Notes under the pieces: model-generated | The model's database searches: none | Told to the model about the DNA's origin: nothing | The model's input: the letters and a program-made list of their open reading frames with translations, nothing else | Position numbers and translations under genes: made by a program | Shown here: one piece after another, positions 36,489 through 45,353 of the stretch | How the letters are laid out: the number at the start of each line of letters is the position of its first letter | How positions within the stretch are numbered: the stretch's first letter is position 1 | NCBI RefSeq assembly: GCF_003261235.1 | Contig: NZ_CP030085.1 | Span: forward strand, 973,454-1,037,453 | DNA from: Polynucleobacter paneuropaeus | GTDB taxonomy: Bacteria > Pseudomonadota > Gammaproteobacteria > Burkholderiales > Burkholderiaceae | Direction: 5' to 3' | DNA: 64,000 nt

Positions 36489-37565
36489 TTACATCAGGCG
36501 ACGGATGGGCTGGATCTCTCCTGGCGGGATATGAGAATACCAATCACGAACCCTTACCGCATCTGCAAAGCGGGATTGCGTTCCTACTGAATCCAAGAAG
36601 ACCAGCAAGAGTGGCGTATTGTTCACACGTGCTTGCATTACTAAACATTTACCAGCAGCATTAATAAAACCCGTTTTTTGCAGACCAATGTCCATATCAC
36701 CGGATCGCACTAGACGATTGGTGTTCAAAAACTTTTGCGGCCGATTCCGAATTACCATGGTTAAGTCGGGCCAGGTAGAGAACTCCCGAATGATTTTGTA
36801 TTGGTAAGCTGCATTAAGCATTCGAACTAAATCCTCTGCAGAAGATACGTTCTCACTCAGTAAACCGGTTGGGTCTGCATAATGCGAATGGTCCATGCCA
36901 ATCTCTTTGGCTTTACGATTCATGGCATCTACAAAAGCTGGAATACCACCTGGGTAATTACGCCCCAAGGTATATGCAGCTCGGTTCTCGGAAGACATCA
37001 AAGCAAGATGCAATGCGTCTTCGCGACTAAGTACAGTGCCTTCAGCCAATCGGGAGTGCTTATAAATATAAGCATCATCAGCATTAATCGTTAAGTTCTC
37101 ATCCAAGGGTAGCTGAGAGTCCAATACCACCATCGCTGTCATCAGCTTTGTAATGGAAGCAATCGGTAGACTCACACTTGAATTTTTCTCAAAATACACT
37201 TCCTTGGTATTTTGGTTCACGACGATCGCTACACTTGATTTGAGGCTCAGCTCATCGCGCTGGCCACGCAATCCTAAGGCCGTTGCAAAGGAAGGCCTCG
37301 CCTCTACGGGAGGGGCTGCTTTTCGGGTAACGGTAACCCTCACCCCTCTGGGTTTTTTGGTGGTCTTTGAGGCGGTTTTAGTGGAATTAGCTGTTGGTAC
37401 AACTGGGGCTGGATTACTGGCTTTCGTATTCGCTGTGGCAACCGTCTTTGTCTTTACTTTTGATTTTTTCTCGTTGCTAGCAGTTGAGGTCGATTGAGCC
37501 TGGCAAGTGAATGCCGCTAGGAATATCCAGCATAAGCTCGCTCGACAAAATTGATTCAAATGCAT
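36489..37565 (-). CDS. pbpG: D-alanyl-D-alanine endopeptidase (PBP7-like)
   Basis: Low-molecular-mass penicillin-binding protein trimming peptidoglycan cross-links, 358 residues from the ATG at 37565, which has AGGAAGG nine bases upstream. A GTG at 37640 would hide the signal peptide. Signal peptide about 1-24 (ends TCQAQS), then a Lys/Ala/Thr-rich linker, then the S11 peptidase domain. The active-site motifs SITK (SxxK), SEN (SxN) and KTG are all present. Length and motif spacing fit PBP7 better than PBP5; I see no PBP5-type C-terminal domain. Confidence 0.9.
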   Translation of the reverse strand: MHLNQFCRASLCWIFLAAFTCQAQSTSTASNEKKSKVKTKTVATANTKASNPAPVVPTANSTKTASKTTKKPRGVRVTVTRKAAPPVEARPSFATALGLRGQRDELSLKSSVAIVVNQNTKEVYFEKNSSVSLPIASITKLMTAMVVLDSQLPLDENLTINADDAYIYKHSRLAEGTVLSREDALHLALMSSENRAAYTLGRNYPGGIPAFVDAMNRKAKEIGMDHSHYADPTGLLSENVSSAEDLVRMLNAAYQYKIIREFSTWPDLTMVIRNRPQKFLNTNRLVRSGDMDIGLQKTGFINAAGKCLVMQARVNNTPLLLVFLDSVGTQSRFADAVRVRDWYSHIPPGEIQPIRRLM

Positions 37566-37639
37566 CCCCAAATACCTTCCTAAACTGTCAACAACCCTGA
37601 TGATAATTAATCTGTAGAGTGAGCTCGACTTTTTGAGCA

Positions 37640-38527
37640 CTATTCTGCGACAGACGGTACTGTGTTTGCTTTACCGCTATTGACCAGAACTACGCCAGTC
37701 ATCGTGATGGCCAGCCCAAGAACCATCAATAAGTTAAATGGTTCATCAAACATCAGCCAAGCAATCGCGGCTGTCGTTGGAGGGGTTAGATAAAGCAGGC
37801 TGGTAACTTTGGTGGCTGCACCCTTACGAATCATCATAAATAACAAACTGATAGATCCAATTGAGAGTGGAATGACCGCCCAGAATAATGCTGCTATCAC
37901 AGATAGGTTCCAAACCATCTGAGAGGACTCAAAGAAGAACATGACCCAAAAGGCTAAGAAAGCAGAGATACCAAATTGAATTGCTGATCCTGCCCGTAAA
38001 TCAAATATCGGGCAATGCTTCTTTTGATACAAGGTACCAAAGGTAATCGACAGTAAAGCAGCTAAGGCAAAGAGGTAACTTACAAATGGAATATGAGTAA
38101 AGCCAATTTTTTCAGCGACGACTAAAGCCACTCCTGAAAATCCAAATACCAGACCAATCCATTGTTTAGGTTGCACTTTCTCCGAAACCCAGGAGGCGAA
38201 CCATGCTGTCAAAATAGGCTGCAAACCGACCATGATGGAAACGAGACCTGCCCCCATTCCCAATCTGACCGCAGACCAGACTCCAAATACATAGCCAAAC
38301 TGTAAAAAAGCGCCAGCAATCGCAATATGCTTGATTTGCTCTTTACTAGGCCAAACAATTCTCCAAACAAAGTTCAATAAGGCCATCACTACAAGCACCC
38401 CAGCAAATCTCCAGAACAAGAATGTGGCTGGCTCCACATAAGGCATTGCTAGCTTAGCAATGATGAATCCGGTGCTCCAGAGAAAGACAAAAAGGGGTGC
38501 TATGACTCTATCGAGCTTAAAATCCAT
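37640..38527 (-). CDS. EamA/DMT family transporter
   Basis: Integral membrane protein of 295 residues with about ten hydrophobic segments in two EamA repeats. LFVFLWSTGFIIAKLAMPYVEPATFLFWRF at the start and PTTAAIAWLMFDEPFNLLMVLGLAITMTGVVLVN at the end are the repeat ends. Such proteins export metabolites or amino acids; the substrate is unknown. It precedes the endopeptidase gene by 74 bases and is divergent from the phasin gene across about 200 bases. Confidence 0.88.
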   Translation of the reverse strand: MDFKLDRVIAPLFVFLWSTGFIIAKLAMPYVEPATFLFWRFAGVLVVMALLNFVWRIVWPSKEQIKHIAIAGAFLQFGYVFGVWSAVRLGMGAGLVSIMVGLQPILTAWFASWVSEKVQPKQWIGLVFGFSGVALVVAEKIGFTHIPFVSYLFALAALLSITFGTLYQKKHCPIFDLRAGSAIQFGISAFLAFWVMFFFESSQMVWNLSVIAALFWAVIPLSIGSISLLFMMIRKGAATKVTSLLYLTPPTTAAIAWLMFDEPFNLLMVLGLAITMTGVVLVNSGKANTVPSVAE

Positions 38528-38726
38528 GCCAGCCTATTGTGGGTTTTATTGGGTTACTGCTTGGTTTTTCTATTTTAGGCTGATTTGCTTTAAAGCCCTA
38601 AGAATGGCCCTTTTAGCACTTTATATTGCACTGCACCATAATTGGGTACAATCTTCACCTAATTGCTAAATTGAAATAAAACGCTCATAGTGAGAACGGA
38701 AAAAAGATCCGATGAAAGGGATTGAA

Positions 38727-39275
38727 ATGAACTTAACACCAGAACAAATGGCAGCAGCCCAAAAGGCGAATTTAGAAACCCTTAGCGGTCTGACCAATCA
38801 AGCCCTTCAGAGTATTGAAAAGCTAGTAGAACTCAATATGCATATCGCCAAACAAAGTTTGAGCGACAGCATGAGCAATGCCAGGAAAGCAATGGAAGTG
38901 AAAGATATTCAACAACTACTTACCCATCAAGCTGAAACCGTTAAGCCCATGGCTGAGAAAATGATGGCTTACAGCCGTCACCTCTATGAATTGGCCCATG
39001 AAACTCAAGCTTCATTCACCAAATCAGCAGAAAAAGAATTTCAGGCAAGCCAACAAAAAATCAATTCTTTAGTTGAAGGCTGGACCAAGAATGCGCCTGC
39101 TGGATCTGAGGCAGCGGTGCAAGCGATGAAACAAGCCATTGCATCTGCAAACCATGTATTTGAAACCAGCCAAAAAGCAGTCAAGCATGCTGTGGAGATT
39201 GCTCAAAACAATCTGAGTAATGCTACTGATAATGCAATAAAGGCAGCTAGCTCAATGAGTAAGCCAAAGAAATAA
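38727..39275 (+). CDS. phasin family protein
   Basis: Granule-associated protein of 182 residues, strongly helical and free of Cys, with the phasin start MNLTPEQMAAAQKANLETL and a Lys/Ala-rich C-terminus. Phasins coat polyhydroxyalkanoate granules. AAAGGG six bases before the ATG at 38727 favours this start over the ATG at 38712. The 199-base region upstream has no other gene. It is followed by a strong terminator. PHA synthase is not in the window. Confidence 0.85.
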   Translation: MNLTPEQMAAAQKANLETLSGLTNQALQSIEKLVELNMHIAKQSLSDSMSNARKAMEVKDIQQLLTHQAETVKPMAEKMMAYSRHLYELAHETQASFTKSAEKEFQASQQKINSLVEGWTKNAPAGSEAAVQAMKQAIASANHVFETSQKAVKHAVEIAQNNLSNATDNAIKAASSMSKPKK

Positions 39276-39296
39276 TTGTTTATGTAACAGCAATAT

Positions 39297-39324
39297 AAAA
39301 GGCCCCAAGTGGGGCCTTTTTCTT
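39297..39324 (+). terminator. bidirectional intrinsic terminator
   Basis: AAAAGGCCCC and GGGGCCTTTT form a perfect 10-bp stem with an AAGT loop (39297-39320), followed by TCTTT. It ends the phasin gene and, read on the other strand, the PDH operon after lpdA. Confidence 0.9.
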
Positions 39325-39344
39325 TGGTTTGATATTGCCCTAGA

Positions 39345-41126
39345 TTATTTTTTCTTCACCGGTGGCAAGTCGGTGCAATGTCCTTCAGCCGCCTCTGCGG
39401 CTAAACCCACAGACTCACCTAGGGTTGGGTGCGGATGAATGGTTTTACCAATGTCAACTGCATCAGCACCCATCTCAATCGCGAGACAAACCTCACCAAT
39501 GAGATCACCTGCATGCGTTCCGACAATTCCCCCACCAATAATGCGATGGGTGTTGGCATCAAACAGTAATTTAGTAAAGCCTTCATCGCGACCATTCGCA
39601 ATGGCTCTTCCGCTCGCTGCCCATGGGAATAAGCCCTTTTCATAAGCGATCCCTTGAGCCTTACATTGTTCTTCAGTTAATCCAGCCCAAGCTACCTCGG
39701 GATCGGTATAGGCAACCGACGGAATTTGCTTCGCATCAAAATAGGATTTATGACCAGCTGCAGCTTCTGCAGCAACATGACCCTCGTGCACCGCTTTATG
39801 AGCCAGCATGGGTTGACCAACAATATCGCCAATTGCAAAGATATTGGGAACATTTGTACGCATTTGCTTGTCGACTGCTATGAAGCCTCGCTCATCAACT
39901 TGAACACCTGCTACACCTGCATCAATTTTCTTGCCATTCGGAGTACGTCCAACTGCTACCAGAACTAAATCATAGGTCTGAGCTTCTGCTGGTGCATTCT
40001 CACCTTCGAATGTCACTTGAATACCATCAGGTTTCACTTCCGCTTTAGCTGCACGTGTTTTGAGCATGATCTTCTCAAAGCGTCCTGCATTAAATTTTTC
40101 CCAGACCTTTTCTAGATCACGATCTGCTCCGGCCATCAAACCATCCATCATCTCTGCGATATCGATTTTCGAACCTAGAGTGCTATAGACTGTTGCCATT
40201 TCAAGGCCAATAATGCCACCACCAATAACGAGCATGCGCTTTGGCACACTCTTTAATAACAAGGCGCCTGTGCTGTCGACAATGCGAGGATCAACCGGCA
40301 AGAAAGGCAAACTCACGGGCTGACTACCTGCTGCAATGATCGCTTTCTGAAAACGTACCACTTCTTTTTTACCAGTAAGGTCTTGACCCGCACCATCAGT
40401 TAAATCGACTTCAATATGATTAGCGTCTAAAAAGCGTCCTAAGCCACGAACGATTTGGACCTTGCGCGCTTTAGCCATGCCGGCCAAACCGCCCGTTAAC
40501 TTTCCGATAACAGAATCTTTATACGCTCTGAGTTGATCGATTTCAATCTTGGGGGCGCCAAAAGTAATGCCATGCTTTACCATGGTCTTTACTTCATCCA
40601 TTACGGCAGCAGTATGTAAGAGTGCCTTTGAGGGAATACAGCCCACATTTAAGCAAACGCCCCCTAAGGTGGCATAGCGTTCTACGAGGATTGTTTTCAT
40701 ACCTAGGTCAGCACTACGAAAGGCTGAGCTATAACCGCCAGGGCCTGCACCCAATACCAGCACCTCGCACTCGTGATCCACCTTACCGCTGTATTGACCA
40801 GCCGATGGAATTGACTGCGGAGCTGGCTGTGGGGCTGGATTTTGGGCTGCTTGGACTGGTGCTGGTGCTGCCACAGGAGATACTGCGCCGCTTGACTCAA
40901 TTTCGGCAATGATGCTGCCCTTACTCACTTTATCGCCAACTTTAAGCGAAAGACTCAGAATTTTTCCTGCTTGATCTGCAGGTACTTCCATGGTGGCTTT
41001 ATCAGACTCTAAGACCAAGAGCGCCTGCTCTTTTTCAATGACGTCACCCACTTTGACCAATACTTCAATGACTGGCACATCGCTATAGTCGCCAATATCA
41101 GGCACAGTAATATTTTGCTTAGACAT
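39345..41126 (-). CDS. lpdA: dihydrolipoyl dehydrogenase with N-terminal lipoyl domain
   Basis: E3 of the pyruvate dehydrogenase complex, 593 residues. A lipoyl domain with K43 in ESDKATM (about 1-78) is followed by an Ala/Pro linker, then the flavoprotein core. The FAD motif is LGAGPGG (about 125-131). The redox disulfide is C158/C163 in GGVCLNVGCIPSKA. The C-terminal catalytic His-Glu pair lies in HPHPTLGES. The extra lipoyl domain is a known form in Neisseria and Burkholderiales. It is 9 bases after aceF and last in the operon. Confidence 0.96.
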   Translation of the reverse strand: MSKQNITVPDIGDYSDVPVIEVLVKVGDVIEKEQALLVLESDKATMEVPADQAGKILSLSLKVGDKVSKGSIIAEIESSGAVSPVAAPAPVQAAQNPAPQPAPQSIPSAGQYSGKVDHECEVLVLGAGPGGYSSAFRSADLGMKTILVERYATLGGVCLNVGCIPSKALLHTAAVMDEVKTMVKHGITFGAPKIEIDQLRAYKDSVIGKLTGGLAGMAKARKVQIVRGLGRFLDANHIEVDLTDGAGQDLTGKKEVVRFQKAIIAAGSQPVSLPFLPVDPRIVDSTGALLLKSVPKRMLVIGGGIIGLEMATVYSTLGSKIDIAEMMDGLMAGADRDLEKVWEKFNAGRFEKIMLKTRAAKAEVKPDGIQVTFEGENAPAEAQTYDLVLVAVGRTPNGKKIDAGVAGVQVDERGFIAVDKQMRTNVPNIFAIGDIVGQPMLAHKAVHEGHVAAEAAAGHKSYFDAKQIPSVAYTDPEVAWAGLTEEQCKAQGIAYEKGLFPWAASGRAIANGRDEGFTKLLFDANTHRIIGGGIVGTHAGDLIGEVCLAIEMGADAVDIGKTIHPHPTLGESVGLAAEAAEGHCTDLPPVKKK

Positions 41127-41135
41127 GATTCCCTC

Positions 41136-42440
41136 TTACAAAGTGGCGCGACGGAAGTCGGTCAGCAGTTGGGCCATGTACACGTTGAAACGTGTAGCCA
41201 AGGCACCATCGATCACGCGATGGTCTGCGGTAAGCGACAGAGGGCAAATTAAGCGTGGCACAAATTGCTTACCATCCCAAACGGGTTTCATGGCCGCTTT
41301 GCTGACACCCAGAATAGCGACCTCAGGAGCATTCACAATCGGCGCAAAGTAAGTACCGCCGATACCACCTAAAGAAGAGATCGTGAAACTAGCGCCCTGC
41401 ATTTGATCTGGCTTGAGTTTGCCATCCCTAGCTAAGGCAGCTAACTCTGAAGTTTCGCGAGCGATCTCAACAATGCCTTTTTTATCTGCATCCCGAATCA
41501 CGGGAACCACTAAGCCCTGTGGAGTATCTGCTGCAAAGGCGATATTGAAATACTTCTTCAATACCAGCTCATCACCATCTAAAGAGCTATTGAACTCTGG
41601 GTATTTTTTTAACGCTGCTACAGCAGCCTTCATTAAGAAAGCCAGCATCGTAATTTTGAGACCCTGCTTCTCATTATCTTTATTGGTTGCGACGCGGAAC
41701 GCTTCCAAGTCAGTAATGTCAGCATCTTCATGGTAGGTCACTGCTGGAATCATGATCCAGTTACGGGCTAGATTCGCTGCTGTGAGTTTCTTGATGCGAT
41801 TTAAGGGTAAGCGCTCTACTTCACCAAACTTCGTGAAATCAACTTTTGGCCAAGGAATAATATTCAGACCGCCCAAACTACCGCCAGAGGCAGCAGCAGA
41901 ACTTCCACCGCCGCTCATGACTGCTTTGACAAAAGCTTGCACATCTTCTTGAGTAATGCGCCCTTTTGGACCAGAACCGGTGACTTGGGTAATCGTGACG
42001 CCCAGTTCTCGTGCAAACTTGCGAACCGATGGACTAGCATGACCCATATTTTCAGAAGTAGGTGCAGGAATATTGCTAGCTGGTGGAGGTGGTGGGGCTA
42101 ATTTGACTGGTGGTTCTACTGCAGCCGTCTTTGCAGGAGGGGCAGATACAGCAGGTACTGTAGGTGCAACTGGGGCGCTTTGTGCAGCAGCGCTACCAGC
42201 CCCCTCTTCTAAGAGAACAACAATGGCTCCCTCAGAAATCGTATCCCCTACTTTGACTTTCACTTCCCTTACCACGCCTGAATGGGATGAAGGAACATCC
42301 ATTGTTGCTTTATCTGACTCGAGGGTAACGATCGATTGTTCTTTTTCAATCGTATCGCCTGGCTTGACCATTACCTCAATAACGGGGACATCTTTGTAAT
42401 CCCCAATGTCGGGGACTTTGACTTCTATTAATTGGCTCAT
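41136..42440 (-). CDS. aceF: dihydrolipoamide acetyltransferase (E2 of PDH)
   Basis: Transfers the acetyl group to CoA, 434 residues. It has a single lipoyl domain with K44 in ESDKATM (about 1-78), then an Ala/Pro-rich linker. The peripheral subunit-binding domain is near 135-175 (ASPSVRKFARELGV). The catalytic domain ends with TADHRVIDGA, which holds the active-site His and Asp. Only one lipoyl domain is present, against three in E. coli AceF. The gap to aceE is 28 bases. Confidence 0.96.
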   Translation of the reverse strand: MSQLIEVKVPDIGDYKDVPVIEVMVKPGDTIEKEQSIVTLESDKATMDVPSSHSGVVREVKVKVGDTISEGAIVVLLEEGAGSAAAQSAPVAPTVPAVSAPPAKTAAVEPPVKLAPPPPPASNIPAPTSENMGHASPSVRKFARELGVTITQVTGSGPKGRITQEDVQAFVKAVMSGGGSSAAASGGSLGGLNIIPWPKVDFTKFGEVERLPLNRIKKLTAANLARNWIMIPAVTYHEDADITDLEAFRVATNKDNEKQGLKITMLAFLMKAAVAALKKYPEFNSSLDGDELVLKKYFNIAFAADTPQGLVVPVIRDADKKGIVEIARETSELAALARDGKLKPDQMQGASFTISSLGGIGGTYFAPIVNAPEVAILGVSKAAMKPVWDGKQFVPRLICPLSLTADHRVIDGALATRFNVYMAQLLTDFRRATL

Positions 42441-42468
42441 AGTCTTAATCTGTAAATTAGTGTCTTAA

Positions 42469-45165
42469 TTAGACAGTCATTGGGTTGGGCTTAGCGCTAT
42501 CAATTCCATACTTCTTGATTGCTTCAGCCAATTTGGAACGATCAAGCTGACCAGCATCTACAAGGGAACGCAAGGCAGTCAACACTACCCAACGGCGATC
42601 TACTTCAAAGAAATCGCGTAGGTTCTCGCGGGTATCGGATCGACCAAAGCCATCCGTACCAAGAACTTCGTATTGACGACCGATATGCTGAATTGCTGGA
42701 CGAATTTGTTCAGCAAACACACGAACATAGTCCGTTGCGGCAATCACAGGACCAGTAGTACCCTTGAGACATTTCTCAACATGAGAAAGCGTAGGTTCGC
42801 TGCTTGGATTGAGTAAGTTATGACGATGAACCGTATTCCAATCACGCGCTAATTCAGTAAAGCTTGGGCAACCCCATAAATCAGAGGAAACACCCCATTC
42901 TTTATGCAAGATTTCTGAAGCCTCGATGACTTCCCGGAAGATCGTGCCAGAGCCTAGGAGTTGTACGCGTAATTTTGCGTTAGCCTCTCCAACCGATTTC
43001 AGTTTGTACATCCCCTTGATGATGTCTTGCTCTGCCCCTTTAGGCATTGCAGGATGGGTGTAGTTCTCATTCATCAAGGTAATGTAGTAATACACGTCAT
43101 CCTGTACTTCGAGCATACGACGCATACCGTCTTGAATCACTACGGCGAGTTCGAATGAGAATGTAGGGTCATAGCTAACGCAGTTAGGTACTGCAGCACT
43201 CCACACTTGGCTATGACCATCCTCATGCTGCAAGCCTTCACCATTCAAAGTAGTTCTACCAGCGGTACCGCCTAGTAAGAAACCACGGCTGCGCATATCG
43301 CCTGCTGCCCATGCTAAATCGCCAATGCGCTGGAAACCGAACATCGAATAGAAAATATAGAAAGGCAACATGGGTACGCCATGCGTTGAGTATGAAGTCG
43401 CTGCGGCAATCCAATCGCACATTCCGCCTGCTTCATTAATACCTTCTTGCAAAATCTGGCCATTCTTATGTTCTTTATAGAACATCAATTGATCATGATC
43501 TTCTGGTGTATAGAGCTGTCCGAGCTGACTCCAAATACCGAGTTGACGGAACATGCCCTCCATACCAAAGGTACGAGACTCGTCAGGAACGATTGGTACA
43601 ACCCGTTGACCCAAAGTCTTGTCGCGCACAATCGTGTTCAGAATACGGACGAAAGCCATCGTAGTAGAAATTTCACGGCCTTCGGAAGTTGCTTCCAGCA
43701 TTGGGGCAAATACTTCCAAACTTGGGACTGGAAGACTCTCCGCTTTCATACGGCGTTGTGGCAGATAACCACCCAACTCTTGACGACGTGCCTTCATGTA
43801 TTCCAGCTCTGGGCTTCCCTCTACGAAGCTGACCAGCGGAATCTCTTCAAGATCGGCGTCCTGAACGGGGATCTCAAAGCGATCCCGGAAGCGACGGACG
43901 TCATCCGGATTCATTTTCTTAGCCTGGTGGGCAATATTCATCGCCTCACCAGAACCACCCATACCGTAACCTTTAATGGTGTGTGCCAAGATCACAGTGG
44001 GTTCGTCTTTATGGTTAACTGCCGCATGAAAGGCTGCATAGACTTTATGCGGATCATGTCCGCCGCGATTGAGTTGCCAAATTTCTTCATCACTCCAATC
44101 ACTGACCAATGCTTTGAGTTCTGGCGTATTGAAAACGGTCTCACGGACGTAAGCCCCATTTTTGGATTTCATAGTTTGGTACTGGCCATCAACGATCTCA
44201 CCCAGACGCTGCATCAAGATGCCCTTCTTATCTCGGGCAAATAAGGCGTCCCACTGACCGCCCCATACAACTTTGATCACATTCCAACCAGCACCACGGA
44301 ATTCACTCTCGAGCTCTTGAATGATTTTTCCATTACCGCGGACAGGTCCATCTAAGCGTTGCAGGTTGCAATTAATCACAAAGATCAGGTTGTCTAACTT
44401 CTCACGACCTGCCATGCCAATCGCACCAAGAGACTCTGGTTCATCGGTCTCACCGTCGCCTAGGAATGCCCAGACTTTACGTCCATCTGTTTTGGCTAAG
44501 CCGCGGTCGCGCAAGTAACGCATGAAGCGGGCTTGGTAAATTGCCATGATCGGGCCTAAGCCCATCGAAACCGTTGGGAACTGCCAAAAATCTGGCATCA
44601 ACCATGGATGGGGGTAACTGGAGATGCCTTTGCCACCAACCTCTTGGCGGAAATTATTGAGCTGCTCGTCCGATAAGCGCCCCAACATATAAGCGCGCGC
44701 ATAAACACCTGGAGCCGAGTGACCTTGAACAAAAACCAAGTCACCGCCATGCTCTGGTGATGGTGCATGCCAGAAATGGTTAAAACCGATGTCATACAAA
44801 GTAGCGGCAGATTGAAATGAAGATATGTGACCACCAACGTTGGTATCTTTATTAGCGCGCAGGACCATCGCCATTGCGTTCCAACGCGTGTAAGAACGAA
44901 TTCGGTGCTCAATGTTTTGATCACCAGGCAATCTTGCTTGCTTCTCTACTGGAATAGTGTTGATGTAGGGAGTCTCTGCATGAAATGCTTGCTCAACCCC
45001 ATTAACGCGTGCATGCGCAATTTGCTGATCTATTAAGAAAGCAGCACGTTCCACACCTTCATTGCGGATGACACCATCCAGCGCTTGTAGCCATTCTTGC
45101 GTTTCTGCTGGATCTTGGTCAGATGCCTGAGTCGAACCCAAGATTTGATCTGGTATAGCCGCCAT
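42469..45165 (-). CDS. aceE: pyruvate dehydrogenase E1 component (homodimeric)
   Basis: Thiamine-diphosphate decarboxylation of pyruvate, 898 residues. The ThDP motif runs from GDGETDEPESLGAIGMA (about 231-247) to NLIFVINCNLQRLDGPVRGNGK. Other AceE motifs are HISSFQSAATLYDIGFNHFW and TSYSTHGVPMLPFYIFYSMFG. AAGGAG precedes the ATG. It heads the aceE-aceF-lpdA operon and is divergent from a histidine kinase gene across 188 bases. Confidence 0.98.
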   Translation of the reverse strand: MAAIPDQILGSTQASDQDPAETQEWLQALDGVIRNEGVERAAFLIDQQIAHARVNGVEQAFHAETPYINTIPVEKQARLPGDQNIEHRIRSYTRWNAMAMVLRANKDTNVGGHISSFQSAATLYDIGFNHFWHAPSPEHGGDLVFVQGHSAPGVYARAYMLGRLSDEQLNNFRQEVGGKGISSYPHPWLMPDFWQFPTVSMGLGPIMAIYQARFMRYLRDRGLAKTDGRKVWAFLGDGETDEPESLGAIGMAGREKLDNLIFVINCNLQRLDGPVRGNGKIIQELESEFRGAGWNVIKVVWGGQWDALFARDKKGILMQRLGEIVDGQYQTMKSKNGAYVRETVFNTPELKALVSDWSDEEIWQLNRGGHDPHKVYAAFHAAVNHKDEPTVILAHTIKGYGMGGSGEAMNIAHQAKKMNPDDVRRFRDRFEIPVQDADLEEIPLVSFVEGSPELEYMKARRQELGGYLPQRRMKAESLPVPSLEVFAPMLEATSEGREISTTMAFVRILNTIVRDKTLGQRVVPIVPDESRTFGMEGMFRQLGIWSQLGQLYTPEDHDQLMFYKEHKNGQILQEGINEAGGMCDWIAAATSYSTHGVPMLPFYIFYSMFGFQRIGDLAWAAGDMRSRGFLLGGTAGRTTLNGEGLQHEDGHSQVWSAAVPNCVSYDPTFSFELAVVIQDGMRRMLEVQDDVYYYITLMNENYTHPAMPKGAEQDIIKGMYKLKSVGEANAKLRVQLLGSGTIFREVIEASEILHKEWGVSSDLWGCPSFTELARDWNTVHRHNLLNPSSEPTLSHVEKCLKGTTGPVIAATDYVRVFAEQIRPAIQHIGRQYEVLGTDGFGRSDTRENLRDFFEVDRRWVVLTALRSLVDAGQLDRSKLAEAIKKYGIDSAKPNPMTV

Positions 45166-45223
45166 GAAGGTCTCCTTCTATTCTTTGTTTTGAACTTCTA
45201 TTAAACACTCTAAATATGTTGAG

Positions 45224-45252
45224 ATTCTAGAAGGGGTTTATTTGATCAACAA
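45224..45252 (-). promoter_or_regulatory. putative sigma-70 promoter of aceEF-lpdA
   Basis: On the minus strand TTGTTG (45247-45252) and TAGAAT (45224-45229) are 17 bases apart. The -10 matches at five of six positions, the -35 only at three. The leader would be about 50 bases long. The CATAAT elements lie upstream of it. Confidence 0.35.
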
Positions 45253-45263
45253 GCAATTTTCCA

Positions 45264-45298
45264 CATAATGATAGTATTTCTCATAATATGGAATTATG
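45264..45298. promoter_or_regulatory. repeated CATAAT elements between aceE and the sensor kinase gene
   Basis: CATAAT occurs at 45264-45269 and 45282-45287. The second forms a perfect 6-bp inverted repeat with ATTATG at 45293-45298 across a 5-base spacer. They sit between the divergent aceE and histidine kinase genes, upstream of the predicted ace promoter. Regulator unknown. Confidence 0.35.
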
Positions 45299-45353
45299 TT
45301 GCAGCGCAGCCTGGATCAAATACAACAGGACGATGAGGCAAAATGGCTATTAG

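Noticed and set aside
38528..38726. Possible small gene or RNA between the EamA and phasin genes
   Set aside because: No hairpin with T run, no convincing frame; TTGCAC and TACAAT are only 15 bases apart, so even a promoter call is weak.
42462..42475. GTCTTAATTAGAC at the aceE stop, similar to the GntR palindrome
   Set aside because: Imperfect symmetry, different centre and partly coding; resemblance is weak.
43447..44244. 265-codon open frame on the plus strand, antisense to aceE
   Set aside because: It lies wholly inside the strongly conserved aceE gene, has no recognisable domain or ribosome-binding site, and its composition follows from the codon bias of aceE.
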